A stretch of DNA of 60,215 bases, taken from Planctomycetaceae bacterium (lineage in GTDB: Bacteria; Planctomycetota; Planctomycetia; Planctomycetales; Planctomycetaceae). Position 1 is the first letter of the stretch, and each line of letters starts with the position of its first letter. The notes beneath the pieces were generated by a model, which saw nothing but the letters and a program-made list of their open reading frames with translations, did no database searches and was not told where the DNA came from. The stretch is taken from the NCBI GenBank assembly GCA_018699955.1, contig JABISG010000159.1, forward strand, positions 1 to 60,215, read 5' to 3'. Shown here piece after piece: positions 42,601 to 50,983 of this stretch. Made by a program: the position numbers and the translations under genes.

Positions 42601-42747
42601 GAAGAAGTCGCGACTGCGTTGGCTTTTCTCGATCAAAGCACTCAGGACCTCGCTTCAATTTCCGGACCGGAAAAAGCCAGGGCGGTTGCTTGGACACAAT
42701 TGTGCCATGCCGTGCTTGGCTCCAACAGTTTTTTGTTTCGTGAGTAA
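39652..42747 (+). CDS. PSD1 protein with an unassigned beta-rich insert
   Basis: An exported protein of 1031 residues. The ATG at 39652 has AAGGGAAG upstream. The signal region (21-46) leads to the cytochrome C domain with CFQCH at 69-73. DUF1549 follows with a second CxxCH (CARCHDHKFDP, 367-371). Residues ~456-631 form a beta-rich insert (FKAAPTVWAGASQRTGAADG, FSYRGDGTGNVRIRVTSA) unlike the insert of the other PSD1 proteins here. DUF1553 ends the protein. A DUF1501 gene starts 7 nt after its stop and a sulfatase follows, forming a three-gene operon. Confidence 0.92.
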   Translation: MRTVNPANGTLDANGVAVPLRTLLAAVVFAAMVFISVDGSAEEDDADATDASGIEFFEKRIQPLLKQRCFQCHSHESGKAKGGLVLDSRAGWQKGGSEGPAIVPGKPGDSLLLQAVRYESYEMPPKEKLSDGEIALLEKWIAMGAPDPRKSKPPKIDPKKLWALQPIKQPSVPTVKDVKWPRDELDAFILARLEEAGLGPAGDADRYTLLRRVTFDLTGLPPTPQELQSFINDQSGRAYEDVIDRLLESPGFGDHWARHWFDLSCYADLADIQGNVLIRDAWRYRDYVIAAFNSDKPLDRFIHEQIAGDLLPYESVRQRREQIIATGYLAIGPWTLQNYIKGQLDADVVDHQIDRIGRTFLAQTISCARCHDHKFDPVPTRDYYALAGIFHSTRTTSYDGPGVWSQITHIDLPKPEVAPEQLARREQTLKVLRSQQQKLQAKLTSLILGIPGASTANVLTLAKGIAANEKGREYEVGFKAAPTVWAGASQRTGAADGLQIDMLRADGSVVAGFQHNPGLWSGTKDTQKLHRANFSYRGDGTGNVRIRVTSATPGSGRFGGAMDDLAITADGKVILEENFNQLKPSTIEGLQADTKLRVLAGTTVPGWVGAGINNSHAVELGKGDFAVQFFGGNPGSLAAAKPVTEAGKRAFARALKLEKEVQGLTVRISELDQKAAPEKALAVRDIDSPADGRIYRGGNFQSQGDITPRGFLSAVPVSKRHDIPTGTSGRLQLAHWLTDAGNPLTSRVLVNRIWHHLFGKGLVRSVDYFGVHGETPSHPELLDFLAVRLREDDRWSLKTTVRRMVMSRTYRMASSHNSRGSKVDPDNRLLWQMPRRRLTAESIRDAMLAASGELDPARGGPCLGLELKGNILGAGGDVNPANWGGKISDDIKNRRSVYLPLRRERPVGELEILSAFDFPHPSEITGARPNTTVATQALFLLNAPFVKHQANKLAERLAKEEPKDERARVNRLYFLTVNRPADAEEVATALAFLDQSTQDLASISGPEKARAVAWTQLCHAVLGSNSFLFRE

Positions 42748-42754
42748 GCCAACC

Positions 42755-44179
42755 ATGCCAATCCCCATTCCATCAACAATCGCGTCCCGGCGAGACTTTC
42801 TCCGTACGACGAGTTGCGGGTTTGGTTCGCTCGCGCTGAACGCCCTTCTTCAGCAGCAAGCCACCGCCGAACTAAGCGGGCAGGGCAAAAAGGCATCGCC
42901 TCTGGCCGTCAAACAGCCCCACTTCCCACCCAAAGCCAAACGCATCATTTTCCTCTTCATGGCCGGCGGTCCGTCGCAGATGGATCTCTTCGACCATAAG
43001 CCTCAGCTTGCAAAGAGATCGGGCCAGAAACTGCCCTACGAACTGCCGAAAACCGAAGCGACCGTTGGTCTTGATAACACGCGACTGTTGGGGCCGGTCT
43101 CCGGTTTCAAACACCAGGGTGAATGCGGCCTCCATATGAGCGAGCTGTTGCCGCATACCGCCCGGCACGCCGACGACTTGTGTGTTCTGCGAGCGGTGCA
43201 GGCCGATAGTCCCAACCATCCGGTGGCAATCCGACAACTTCACACGGGCAATCTCTTCGACGCCGTTCCGTCGATGGGCTCCTGGCTTTCGTACGGGCTG
43301 GGCACGGAGAATCAGCAACTGCCGTCCTACATCACAATTCTCCCCCAGGAAGGCGAACGCAACTTCAGCAGCGCGTTCCTGCCGGCCATTCACCAGGGAA
43401 CCGCCATTCAGCACGTGGGGTCTTCGCCGGACAAGGCCCCCATTCGCCATTTAACCGACTCACAACTGCCCAGGGCAGTCCAGCGCCGGCGCATCGACCT
43501 GATTCAAGCGATGAACCGTCGGCAACTGCAGCGTCTCAAAACGGATCAACAGATGGAAGGCGTCATCCAGTCCTTCGAACTTGCTTTCCGAATGCAGACT
43601 GAAACTCCGCGATTGGTCAACTTCGCCGAGGAGTCGAAAGAGACGCTGGACCTCTACGGCATCGGTGAGAAACCGACCGATACGTTCGGCCGTCAATGTT
43701 TATTGGCCCGCCGATTCGCCGAGGCGGGCGTACGGTTCGTGCAGGTCTCACTTGGCGGCTGGGATCACCATAACAAAATCGCCACCGGTCTCCCCGAGCG
43801 GTGTGCGGTTTCCGACAAACCGATCGCCGGGCTGCTCAGCGACTTGAAGACGCGCGGACTGCTCGATGACACGCTGGTCCTGTGGGGAGGCGAATTCGGC
43901 CGAACCCCGCACGCCCAAAACGGCGATGGCCGCGAACACAATCACCACGGCTTCACCATGTGGATGGCCGGCGGAGGAGTGAAGGGCGGCATCACGCACG
44001 GCGCGACAGACGACTTTGGCTACTACGGCGTTGAAGACCAGGTCCACATCAACGACCTGCACGCCACGATGCTGCATCTGATGGGCCTCGACCACGAACG
44101 GCTCACCTTCAAGCACCACGGACGGCCCTTCCGCCTGACTGATGTCGCCGGAAATGTCGTCAAGGAGATTCTCGCATGA
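42755..44179 (+). CDS. DUF1501 protein with twin-arginine signal
   Basis: A 474-residue protein starting at 42755, 7 nt after the PSD1 stop. The leader ASRRDFLRTTSCGFGSLALN is twin-arginine type. Family blocks are IIFLFMAGGPSQMDLFDHK, VPSMGSWLSYGLGTENQQLP, WGGEFGRTPHAQNGDGREHN and the C-terminal HDLHATMLHLMGLDHERLTF-like segment (here NDLHATML). Its stop overlaps the sulfatase start by 4 nt. It differs from its paralogues by NHP where others have NHA/NHD/AHG after the conserved Met-His region. Confidence 0.92.
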   Translation: MPIPIPSTIASRRDFLRTTSCGFGSLALNALLQQQATAELSGQGKKASPLAVKQPHFPPKAKRIIFLFMAGGPSQMDLFDHKPQLAKRSGQKLPYELPKTEATVGLDNTRLLGPVSGFKHQGECGLHMSELLPHTARHADDLCVLRAVQADSPNHPVAIRQLHTGNLFDAVPSMGSWLSYGLGTENQQLPSYITILPQEGERNFSSAFLPAIHQGTAIQHVGSSPDKAPIRHLTDSQLPRAVQRRRIDLIQAMNRRQLQRLKTDQQMEGVIQSFELAFRMQTETPRLVNFAEESKETLDLYGIGEKPTDTFGRQCLLARRFAEAGVRFVQVSLGGWDHHNKIATGLPERCAVSDKPIAGLLSDLKTRGLLDDTLVLWGGEFGRTPHAQNGDGREHNHHGFTMWMAGGGVKGGITHGATDDFGYYGVEDQVHINDLHATMLHLMGLDHERLTFKHHGRPFRLTDVAGNVVKEILA

Positions 44180-45627
44180 CCCCACCATCTTTTCTGCAAG
44201 TCGGAATCACACTCGTTCTTCTGTTGTTCACATCGGTAACGACGCAGGCCGCGCGTCCCGATAAACCGAATATCATTTTTGTCATGGTTGATGACCTGGG
44301 GCCTGAATGGGTTAGCTGTTACGGTGCGGAAGACATTAAGACGCCACACATCGATAAACTCGCCGAAACGGGCATGCGGTTTCTCAATGCTTATTCCATG
44401 CCGCAATGCACGCCCACTCGTGCGACTCTGCTGACCGGTCAATACCCCTTTCGGCATGGTTGGTGCAATCACTGGGACGTGCCTCGCTGGGGAGCCGGCT
44501 GCCATTTTGATCCCAAGCACAACATCACTTTCGCTCGGCAATTGAAGGCGGCGGGATATTCAACCTGTATCGTCGGCAAATGGCAGATCAACGACTTCCG
44601 CGTCCAACCGAAGGTGCTCAAGGAACACGGCTTCGACGAATGGTGCATGTGGACCGGATACGAAGGCGGCAACCCGCCGAGCGGCGAGCGGTATTGGGAC
44701 CCATACGTCTATAACTCGAAGGGTTTCCGAGGCACGATGAAAGGTACGTTCGGGCCGGATGTCTACAACGAGTTCCTGCTCGATTACATCGAAGAGCACC
44801 GCGACAAACCGTTCATGGCGTATTACCCGATGGCCATTACGCACGGGCCGCTGGTCACCACGCCTCACGAACCAAACGTCAAGGAGAAGCTGGACAAGCA
44901 CAAGGCCATGGTTCGCTACACCGATCATTTGATGGGACGTCTTGTGGCCAAACTGGATGAGCTTGGCATTCGGAAGAAGACGATCATCGTGTTTACCACA
45001 GACAATGGAACGTCCGGCGGAATTCGAGGCCGCATGAATGGGCGATTGGTTCGCGGCGGCAAAGCCAAGCTAACGGAAAACGGCCCCAGGCAGCCCTTCA
45101 TTGTGAACTGCCCCGGGACAGTTCCTGTCGGCGAAGTGACCGATTGCCTGACGGATTTCAGCGATCTCGTGCCAACCTTCTGCGAAATCGCGGGAGCCGA
45201 TCTTCCCAAGGGGGTCACGCTGGATGGTCACTCGATTGCGCCGGTGATCTTCGGCGAACAACCGGACGGTCCGCGAGAATGGATCATGGCGATGGGTTAC
45301 GGGGCGGCTCGCTTGGACGACAAGGGCGTCCGACCGATCAAGGACTTCACGCAGCGAGTCATCCGAGACAAGCGGTTCAAGATCCACGTCAACGACCAGA
45401 GAGAAGTCATCGCGTTGTATGATCTCGCAAACGATCCCGGCGAAGAGAAGAACCTGATCGATAGCAAATCAGCGAAACACACGGCAGCGTTGAAGAAACT
45501 CAAATCCGCGTTGGCAACCTTTCCCGTTAGGGACGCACGGCCTCGATACGACGCCTTGCCACCTCAACCCTGGGACAAGAAACCGGGACCACAAAAGCCG
45601 AAACGCAAGAAGCGACGAACGCGCTGA
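44176..45627 (+). CDS. Exported arylsulfatase of the PSD1/DUF1501 operon
   Basis: A 483-residue sulfatase with a signal peptide (residues ~1-25). C78-T-P-T-R82 (CTPTRATLLTGQYPFRHG) is the formylglycine site. D39-D40 in FVMVDDLGPEW and FTTDNGTSGG hold metal-binding residues, and VGKWQIND replaces the common GKWHLG (Gln for His). Its start is coupled to the DUF1501 stop (ATGA), so the three products probably act together. The C-terminal tail is rich in Lys/Pro (KKPGPQKPKRKKRRTR). It is convergent with the next DUF1501 gene, with 14 nt between. Confidence 0.93.
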   Translation: MTPPSFLQVGITLVLLLFTSVTTQAARPDKPNIIFVMVDDLGPEWVSCYGAEDIKTPHIDKLAETGMRFLNAYSMPQCTPTRATLLTGQYPFRHGWCNHWDVPRWGAGCHFDPKHNITFARQLKAAGYSTCIVGKWQINDFRVQPKVLKEHGFDEWCMWTGYEGGNPPSGERYWDPYVYNSKGFRGTMKGTFGPDVYNEFLLDYIEEHRDKPFMAYYPMAITHGPLVTTPHEPNVKEKLDKHKAMVRYTDHLMGRLVAKLDELGIRKKTIIVFTTDNGTSGGIRGRMNGRLVRGGKAKLTENGPRQPFIVNCPGTVPVGEVTDCLTDFSDLVPTFCEIAGADLPKGVTLDGHSIAPVIFGEQPDGPREWIMAMGYGAARLDDKGVRPIKDFTQRVIRDKRFKIHVNDQREVIALYDLANDPGEEKNLIDSKSAKHTAALKKLKSALATFPVRDARPRYDALPPQPWDKKPGPQKPKRKKRRTR

Positions 45628-45641
45628 GTGATGGGAAACCG

Positions 45642-47087
45642 TCAGATCAAAATGTCTTTCACCACCTTGCCGTGCACGTCGGTGAGGCGGTAATCGCGGC
45701 CTTGATAGCGGTAGGTTAATCGTTCGTGATCAACTCCCAGCTGATGCATGATCGTTGCCTGCAGATCGTGTACGTGGACGGGGTTCTCCGCGACATTCAC
45801 GCTGTAGTCGTCCGTCTCGCCGTACGTCATGCCACCACGGACCCCGCCGCCGGCCATCCAATAGGAAAAGCAGTTGGGGTGGTGATCGCGGCCGTAGATT
45901 TTGTTTGTCAGCTTGCCCTGACAATAAATCGTGCGGCCGAATTCACCGCCCCACACCACGAGCGTGTCGTCGAGCATGCCTCGTTGCTTGAGGTCTCGGA
46001 GTAACGCGGCCGTCGGTTGATCGGTGTCGCGACATTGGGAGGAAATCTGCTTCGGCGTGTTGCCGTGGGCGTCCCAGCCGCGATGATAAAGCTGGATAAA
46101 ACGCACGCCGCGCTCGGCCAGACGGCGGGCCAACAGGCAATTGTAAGCGTATGTGCCAACCCGTGTGGCCTGCGGTCCGTACATATCCAGAACGCTCTTG
46201 GACTCGTTCTGAACTTCGATCAACTCCGGTACACTCATTTGCATGCGGAAGGCCAATTCGTACTGCGCGATCCGCGTGGCGATGGCGGGATCGTTGAAAC
46301 GGTCGGCCTGCCTGTTGTTCAGTCGGCTGAGTGAATCCAGCATGCGGCGGCGTTGTTCGCGCGTGACTCCAGCGGGGTTGTACAGGTCAAGAATCGGATC
46401 GCCCTGGCCGCGAAACTTCACCCCCTGAAATCGCCCTGGCAGAAAGCCGGCCCCCCAAAGACGGTCGTACAACGGCTGACCAGCCTTGGCCGTGCCATTG
46501 GAAGTCAACGCGACGAAGGCGGGCAGATTCGCGTTTTCGCTGCCGAGACCGTAGCCCACCCAGGACCCCATGCTCGGTCGCCCGGCAATGACCGAGCCGG
46601 TTTGAAACAAGGTCGCAGCGGGATCGTGGTTGATTGCCTCGGTGTGCATGCTCTTGATCACGCACACGTCGTCAATCACCTCGGCCAGATGCCGCTGTGG
46701 TTCGCTCAGCCAGATGCCCGATTGGCCGTGCCGTGAAAACTTCATCGTGCTGGGTGCGACCGGAAATGATTTCTGGCCCGACGTCATCGTCGTCTTACGT
46801 TCATCCGGATAGACCGATTTGGGGACCTCTTCACCAAAACGCTCGGCGAGATGCGGTTTGTAATCAAACAGGTCCATCTGCGCCGGGCCACCCGACTGGA
46901 AGAGGTAGATGACGCGTTTGGCTTTGGGGGCAAAGTGCGGCAGGCCGGTCAGGCCGCCGATGGCGTTTCGCGGCCTTTCGTCGGCGTGTGCCAGCGAGCC
47001 TAGCGCGATGGCTCCCAAGCCAAGTGTGCTGCGCCCGAGAAAAGCACGGCGGGTTTGCTGCGCACGAATTTCGTTTAATGTGTCCAT
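45642..47087 (-). CDS. DUF1501 protein with twin-arginine signal
   Basis: A 481-residue protein with leader QTRRAFLGRSTLGLGAIALG. Family blocks: VIYLFQSGGPAQMDLFDYKP, RPSMGSWVGYGLGSENANLP, WGGEFGRTIYCQGKLTNKIY and VHDLQATIMHQLGVDHERLT. The start lies one nt after the stop of the PSD1 gene, so the pair is transcribed together. The HDLQATIMH and GRDHHPNCFSYWMAGGG blocks suggest a metal site of the alkaline-phosphatase-like fold; enzymatic activity is unproven. Confidence 0.92.
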   Translation of the reverse strand: MDTLNEIRAQQTRRAFLGRSTLGLGAIALGSLAHADERPRNAIGGLTGLPHFAPKAKRVIYLFQSGGPAQMDLFDYKPHLAERFGEEVPKSVYPDERKTTMTSGQKSFPVAPSTMKFSRHGQSGIWLSEPQRHLAEVIDDVCVIKSMHTEAINHDPAATLFQTGSVIAGRPSMGSWVGYGLGSENANLPAFVALTSNGTAKAGQPLYDRLWGAGFLPGRFQGVKFRGQGDPILDLYNPAGVTREQRRRMLDSLSRLNNRQADRFNDPAIATRIAQYELAFRMQMSVPELIEVQNESKSVLDMYGPQATRVGTYAYNCLLARRLAERGVRFIQLYHRGWDAHGNTPKQISSQCRDTDQPTAALLRDLKQRGMLDDTLVVWGGEFGRTIYCQGKLTNKIYGRDHHPNCFSYWMAGGGVRGGMTYGETDDYSVNVAENPVHVHDLQATIMHQLGVDHERLTYRYQGRDYRLTDVHGKVVKDILI

Positions 47088-47088
47088 G

Positions 47089-49377
47089 TCAATTCTGCGT
47101 AATCGATTCGTCGAGATTCAGTATCGTGTTGGCCACCAGGGCATAGGCGGCCAGATCGATCGTGTTCAGAGTCGGATCAAACGCCATTTCACCAACCGCC
47201 AACAGCGTGCCCGCTGACTTTGGTTGCCGCCGGAATTCCTGTTGATACGCGGCCAGATCCGAAAGCAGCAAATCCAATTCCCCCGCATTCGGTTCGCGAC
47301 TGGTCACCAAACGGAATCCCCATGCGACGCGGCTTCGAGGTGACAGACTTCCTTCCTGTTTCATCATTCGCGCTGCCAGCATCCGTGCTGCCTCAACAAA
47401 GGCGACGTTATTCATCAGCGTCAATGCCTGGAGTGGCGTCGTGGTCTGGTCGGTCCGCACGATGCAGGTTTCGCGGGCGGCGGCGTTGAAGATCATCATC
47501 GATGGGGGCGGCACCGTGCGTCGCCAGTAGGTGTAAAGGCTGCGGCGATACAGTTTGTCGCCCTTGTCCTGCTTGTAACTGGCATTGGAAATGCTCCGCC
47601 AAATGCCGGGCGGCATGTAGGGTTTTACCGAAGGTCCCCCCATGCGACCGACGAGCAGACCGGCCGAGCGTAGAGACGCATCGCGAATCTCGTACGGAGA
47701 AAGACGCTTCCGCGGGCCACGACCGAGCAAACGGTTCTCGACGTCGCTTTCGTGAGTGGCCGGCGGGGCAATCGATGATTGACGGTACGTAGCGCTGGTG
47801 ACGATCAGCCGGTGCATCGCCTTGACGTTCCAGCCACTGCGAATAAACTCCGTCGCCAGCCAGTCGAGCAGTGCCGGGTGGCTTGGCAAATCGCCTTGCA
47901 CGCCGAAATTCTCGCTCGTCTTCACCAAACCCATTCCAAAGTGATGCTGCCAAATTCGATTGATGGTCACGCGAGCGGTCAACGGATGCTTCGGACTCAT
48001 CAGCCAGCGGGCAAGGCCGAGGCGATTACGCGGCCAGCTTTTATTCCATGCCCCCAACACGGGCGGAGTCGCCGGCCGAAGCAATTCGGACTTCTCCGGA
48101 CGGTCGTACTGACCTCGCTGCAGAAGATAGGTGTTGCGCGGCTTTTGAAGTTCGTGAAGCACCATCACCGTGTCGGCTCCGCCCGACTGCGGACGCGGCA
48201 CCGACACTTGCTGGATCTTGATTCTTGGCGGCTCGGGGACGACAAACTTCGCTTCGCCAGCGGACAAGTACGGCCAGTTCTTCGGCACCTTGATGAAAGG
48301 GGGACTGTTGCCGTTGTTCGGGCCGAGGCCGGCTTCGGCGATATTGTTGAAGAAGGCGAACAGCCGATAGAAATCCTTTTGTTCGATCGGATCGTACTTG
48401 TGATCGTGACACCGGGAGCATGTCATCGTCAGCCCGAGAAACATCGTCCCCATCGTTTCCACGCGATCGGCAACGTACTCAACAATCCATTCGTCCGGAA
48501 TGGAACCGCCTTCGGAATTGATGCGGTGATTGCGATTGAATCCGGTCGCCACTTGCGTATGAAAATTGCGGTCCGGCAACAGATCGCCCGCCATCTGTTC
48601 GATCACAAATCGGTCGAAACTCTTGTTGTCATTCAGTGACCGGATCAACCAGTCGCGCCAGACCCACATGTATCGCAGACGGTCATTCTGGTACCCATCG
48701 GTGTCGGCATAACGCGATGCCTCCATCCAATCCAGCGCCATGTGCTCGCCATAATTTGGTGAGTTCAACAAGCGGTCCACAGCACTCTCGTAGGCATTGG
48801 GTGAACTGTCCGCCAGGAAGGTGTCCAGTTCGTCCAGTGTGGGGGGAAGGCCGGTGAGATCGAAAGTGACGCGGCGTAACAACGCGACGCTGTCTGCCTC
48901 GGGCGATGGAGACCGCCCAGCTCGTTCCAAACGCGACAGCACGAAAGGATCAACGCCGTTTCGCAGCCATTCCCGCTGTTGGACTTCAGGAATTGTCGAT
49001 CGCCGCGGAGGCACGAATGCCCAATGGCGATCATCTTCCGGCCATGCAGCTCCCGCCTTGAGCCATTGCACAAGTTTGTCGCGGTCCGTCGGACGCAACA
49101 CGCGGCTGGAGTCCGGCGGTGGCATGCGAACATCCGGATCGTTGCTTGTCAGTCGCTGCAGCATCTCGCCGGACGTCAGCACGTTGGAATTTCGAGCCGC
49201 CTTCCGGTCGTCCAGGCGCAGATCCCCTTCGCGAGCTTTGGCGTCGGGACCGTGGCAGTTGTAACAGGCGTCGGACAACAGCGGCCGAATGTCACGGGCG
49301 AAATCAATTTCCGCGGACTGCGTATCCGTTCCGGAATTCATGACCAGCAAGACAAGGAGTAAAACTGTCATCCGCAT
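47089..49377 (-). CDS. Short PSD1 protein (cytochrome C, DUF1549, DUF1553) without an insert domain
   Basis: A 762-residue protein from the ATG at 49377 (the open frame runs to 49464 but lacks a signal peptide there). The signal peptide MRMTVLLLVLLVMNSGTDTQ leads to CYNCH at 38-42. DUF1549 carries a second CxxCH (CSRCHDHKYDP, 320-324). After a short link (~380-440) DUF1553 follows. It is ~200-270 residues shorter than the other three PSD1 proteins, because no F5/8, golvesin-like or beta insert is present. It pairs with the DUF1501 gene one nt downstream. Confidence 0.92.
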   Translation of the reverse strand: MRMTVLLLVLLVMNSGTDTQSAEIDFARDIRPLLSDACYNCHGPDAKAREGDLRLDDRKAARNSNVLTSGEMLQRLTSNDPDVRMPPPDSSRVLRPTDRDKLVQWLKAGAAWPEDDRHWAFVPPRRSTIPEVQQREWLRNGVDPFVLSRLERAGRSPSPEADSVALLRRVTFDLTGLPPTLDELDTFLADSSPNAYESAVDRLLNSPNYGEHMALDWMEASRYADTDGYQNDRLRYMWVWRDWLIRSLNDNKSFDRFVIEQMAGDLLPDRNFHTQVATGFNRNHRINSEGGSIPDEWIVEYVADRVETMGTMFLGLTMTCSRCHDHKYDPIEQKDFYRLFAFFNNIAEAGLGPNNGNSPPFIKVPKNWPYLSAGEAKFVVPEPPRIKIQQVSVPRPQSGGADTVMVLHELQKPRNTYLLQRGQYDRPEKSELLRPATPPVLGAWNKSWPRNRLGLARWLMSPKHPLTARVTINRIWQHHFGMGLVKTSENFGVQGDLPSHPALLDWLATEFIRSGWNVKAMHRLIVTSATYRQSSIAPPATHESDVENRLLGRGPRKRLSPYEIRDASLRSAGLLVGRMGGPSVKPYMPPGIWRSISNASYKQDKGDKLYRRSLYTYWRRTVPPPSMMIFNAAARETCIVRTDQTTTPLQALTLMNNVAFVEAARMLAARMMKQEGSLSPRSRVAWGFRLVTSREPNAGELDLLLSDLAAYQQEFRRQPKSAGTLLAVGEMAFDPTLNTIDLAAYALVANTILNLDESITQN

Positions 49378-49482
49378 GTCAAAGGCATTCCGTAAAAACA
49401 GCAGACAATCAGCGATGACCTGACGGCAAGTCCAAATGCTGATCGTGTTGAGGGGTCTATGCAAAGCGCCTCAAATTGACGA

Positions 49483-50922
49483 CTACGCCATGATTTCTTT
49501 GACCACATGGCCGTGGATGTCGGTCAGGCGAAAATCGCGGCCGGCGTATCGATAGGTCAACTGCTCGTGGTTCAGACCGAGCAAATGCAAAATCGTTGCG
49601 TGCAAGTCGTGCATGTGAACCTTGTTTTCAACCGCCGCATGACCGAACTCGTCAGTCGCTCCGAACGCAAAACCGGGTCGCACACCACCGCCGGCCAACC
49701 AGGTGGTAAATCCGCCGGGATTGTGGTCGCGACCGTTCCCACCCTGACTGTAGGGAGTGCGTCCGAATTCACCACCCCACCACACAATGGTGTCTTCCAG
49801 CAGGCCGCGTTGCTTCAGGTCTTTCAGAAGGCCGGCAATCGGACGATCGACGGCCTTCGCGTGCTCACCATGCTTGGGCATGTTGGAATGCTGGTCCCAA
49901 GCGGGATTGGCGCCGTTGTCGCCGTAAGTCACCTGAATGTAGCGGACGCCGGATTCACAAAGGCGACGGGCCATCAGGCATTGGCGGCCGAAGTTATCAG
50001 TCTCTTTTTCGCCAAGACCGTACATCGCCTGTGTATCGGCCGTTTCCTGTGACAGGTCCAGAATCTCGGGCGCGACGCCCTGCATCCGCCAAGCCAATTC
50101 GTACGAATTAATGATCGCGTCCAATTCCGAATCACCGGAACGTTCGCGGCGTTGCTCGGCATTCAATTGACGCAGCAAATCGAATTGCCGACCTTGTCGA
50201 TCGCGCGACAATTCTGGATGTGTCAAATCGCGAATCGTCGAGTCTTTGGCCGGACGTCCCGCGCGGCCGATTGCTGTGCCTTGATGAACGGCCGGCAGGA
50301 ATGCGTTGCCGTAATTTCGCGGTCCGCCGTTACCGGCCGACGGGCTAATCGACACGAATCCCGGCAAACTCTCGTTCTCGCTTCCAAGCCCGTACGTGAT
50401 CCACGAACCCATTGAAGGCCGAATCGAATTCGTCGCGCCACAGTGCAGGAACAACGTGGCCGGGCCATGCGCGACGCCTTGGGTGTGCATCGAATGCAGA
50501 AAGCACATGTCATCGACACGCGCGGCCATTTCCGGAAAAAGGTCCGATGCCCAACGTCCGCTCTCGCCGTGTTGCGAGAATTTCCATAGCGGCTTCATGA
50601 TCTTTTTCGACACGCCCCGCATGCCGGTGTTTGCCAGCACCCGCGCGTCGTCGAATTGCAGAGACTCGCCGTCACGCTGGTCGAGTATCGGTTTGTAGTC
50701 GAACGAATCGACGTGACTGACGCCACCTTGCATGAAGAGAAAGATGACCCGCTTCGCACGAGGTGGCAGATGCGTCGGCTTGACCTGCAGTGGGTTCTCG
50801 GCGGCAACCGACTGCTTGGACGCCAGGCCCGACATCGCCATGTACCCAAAACCACAGGCGGCACTCTGCAGCGCGTGACGGCGACTGAAGACGGCATCGG
50901 TATTCAAACTCGTTTCGTACAT
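49483..50922 (-). CDS. DUF1501 protein with twin-arginine signal
   Basis: A 479-residue protein starting at the ATG at 50922 (TTGGAG upstream), with leader FSRRHALQSAACGFGYMAMS. The open frame reaches 51078, inside the upstream PSD1 gene, and is not used. Blocks: VIFLFMQGGVSHVDSFDYKP, RPSMGSWITYGLGSENESLP, WGGEFGRTPYSQGGNGRDHN and MHDLHATILHLLGLNHEQLT. It follows its PSD1 partner by 61 nt. Confidence 0.92.
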   Translation of the reverse strand: MYETSLNTDAVFSRRHALQSAACGFGYMAMSGLASKQSVAAENPLQVKPTHLPPRAKRVIFLFMQGGVSHVDSFDYKPILDQRDGESLQFDDARVLANTGMRGVSKKIMKPLWKFSQHGESGRWASDLFPEMAARVDDMCFLHSMHTQGVAHGPATLFLHCGATNSIRPSMGSWITYGLGSENESLPGFVSISPSAGNGGPRNYGNAFLPAVHQGTAIGRAGRPAKDSTIRDLTHPELSRDRQGRQFDLLRQLNAEQRRERSGDSELDAIINSYELAWRMQGVAPEILDLSQETADTQAMYGLGEKETDNFGRQCLMARRLCESGVRYIQVTYGDNGANPAWDQHSNMPKHGEHAKAVDRPIAGLLKDLKQRGLLEDTIVWWGGEFGRTPYSQGGNGRDHNPGGFTTWLAGGGVRPGFAFGATDEFGHAAVENKVHMHDLHATILHLLGLNHEQLTYRYAGRDFRLTDIHGHVVKEIMA

Positions 50923-50983
50923 CTTGCCAAACTCCAAGCCAGGTTCTCTGTATCTATTTGTCGATTCCGTTGTGCGTCCGATT

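Noticed and set aside
47779..48639. 286-codon plus-strand open frame opposite a PSD1 gene
   Set aside because: Antisense to DUF1549/DUF1553 coding with intact CxxCH; a product of high GC codon bias.
49378..49464. N-terminal extension of the short PSD1 gene to 49464
   Set aside because: The added residues break the signal peptide that begins at 49377.
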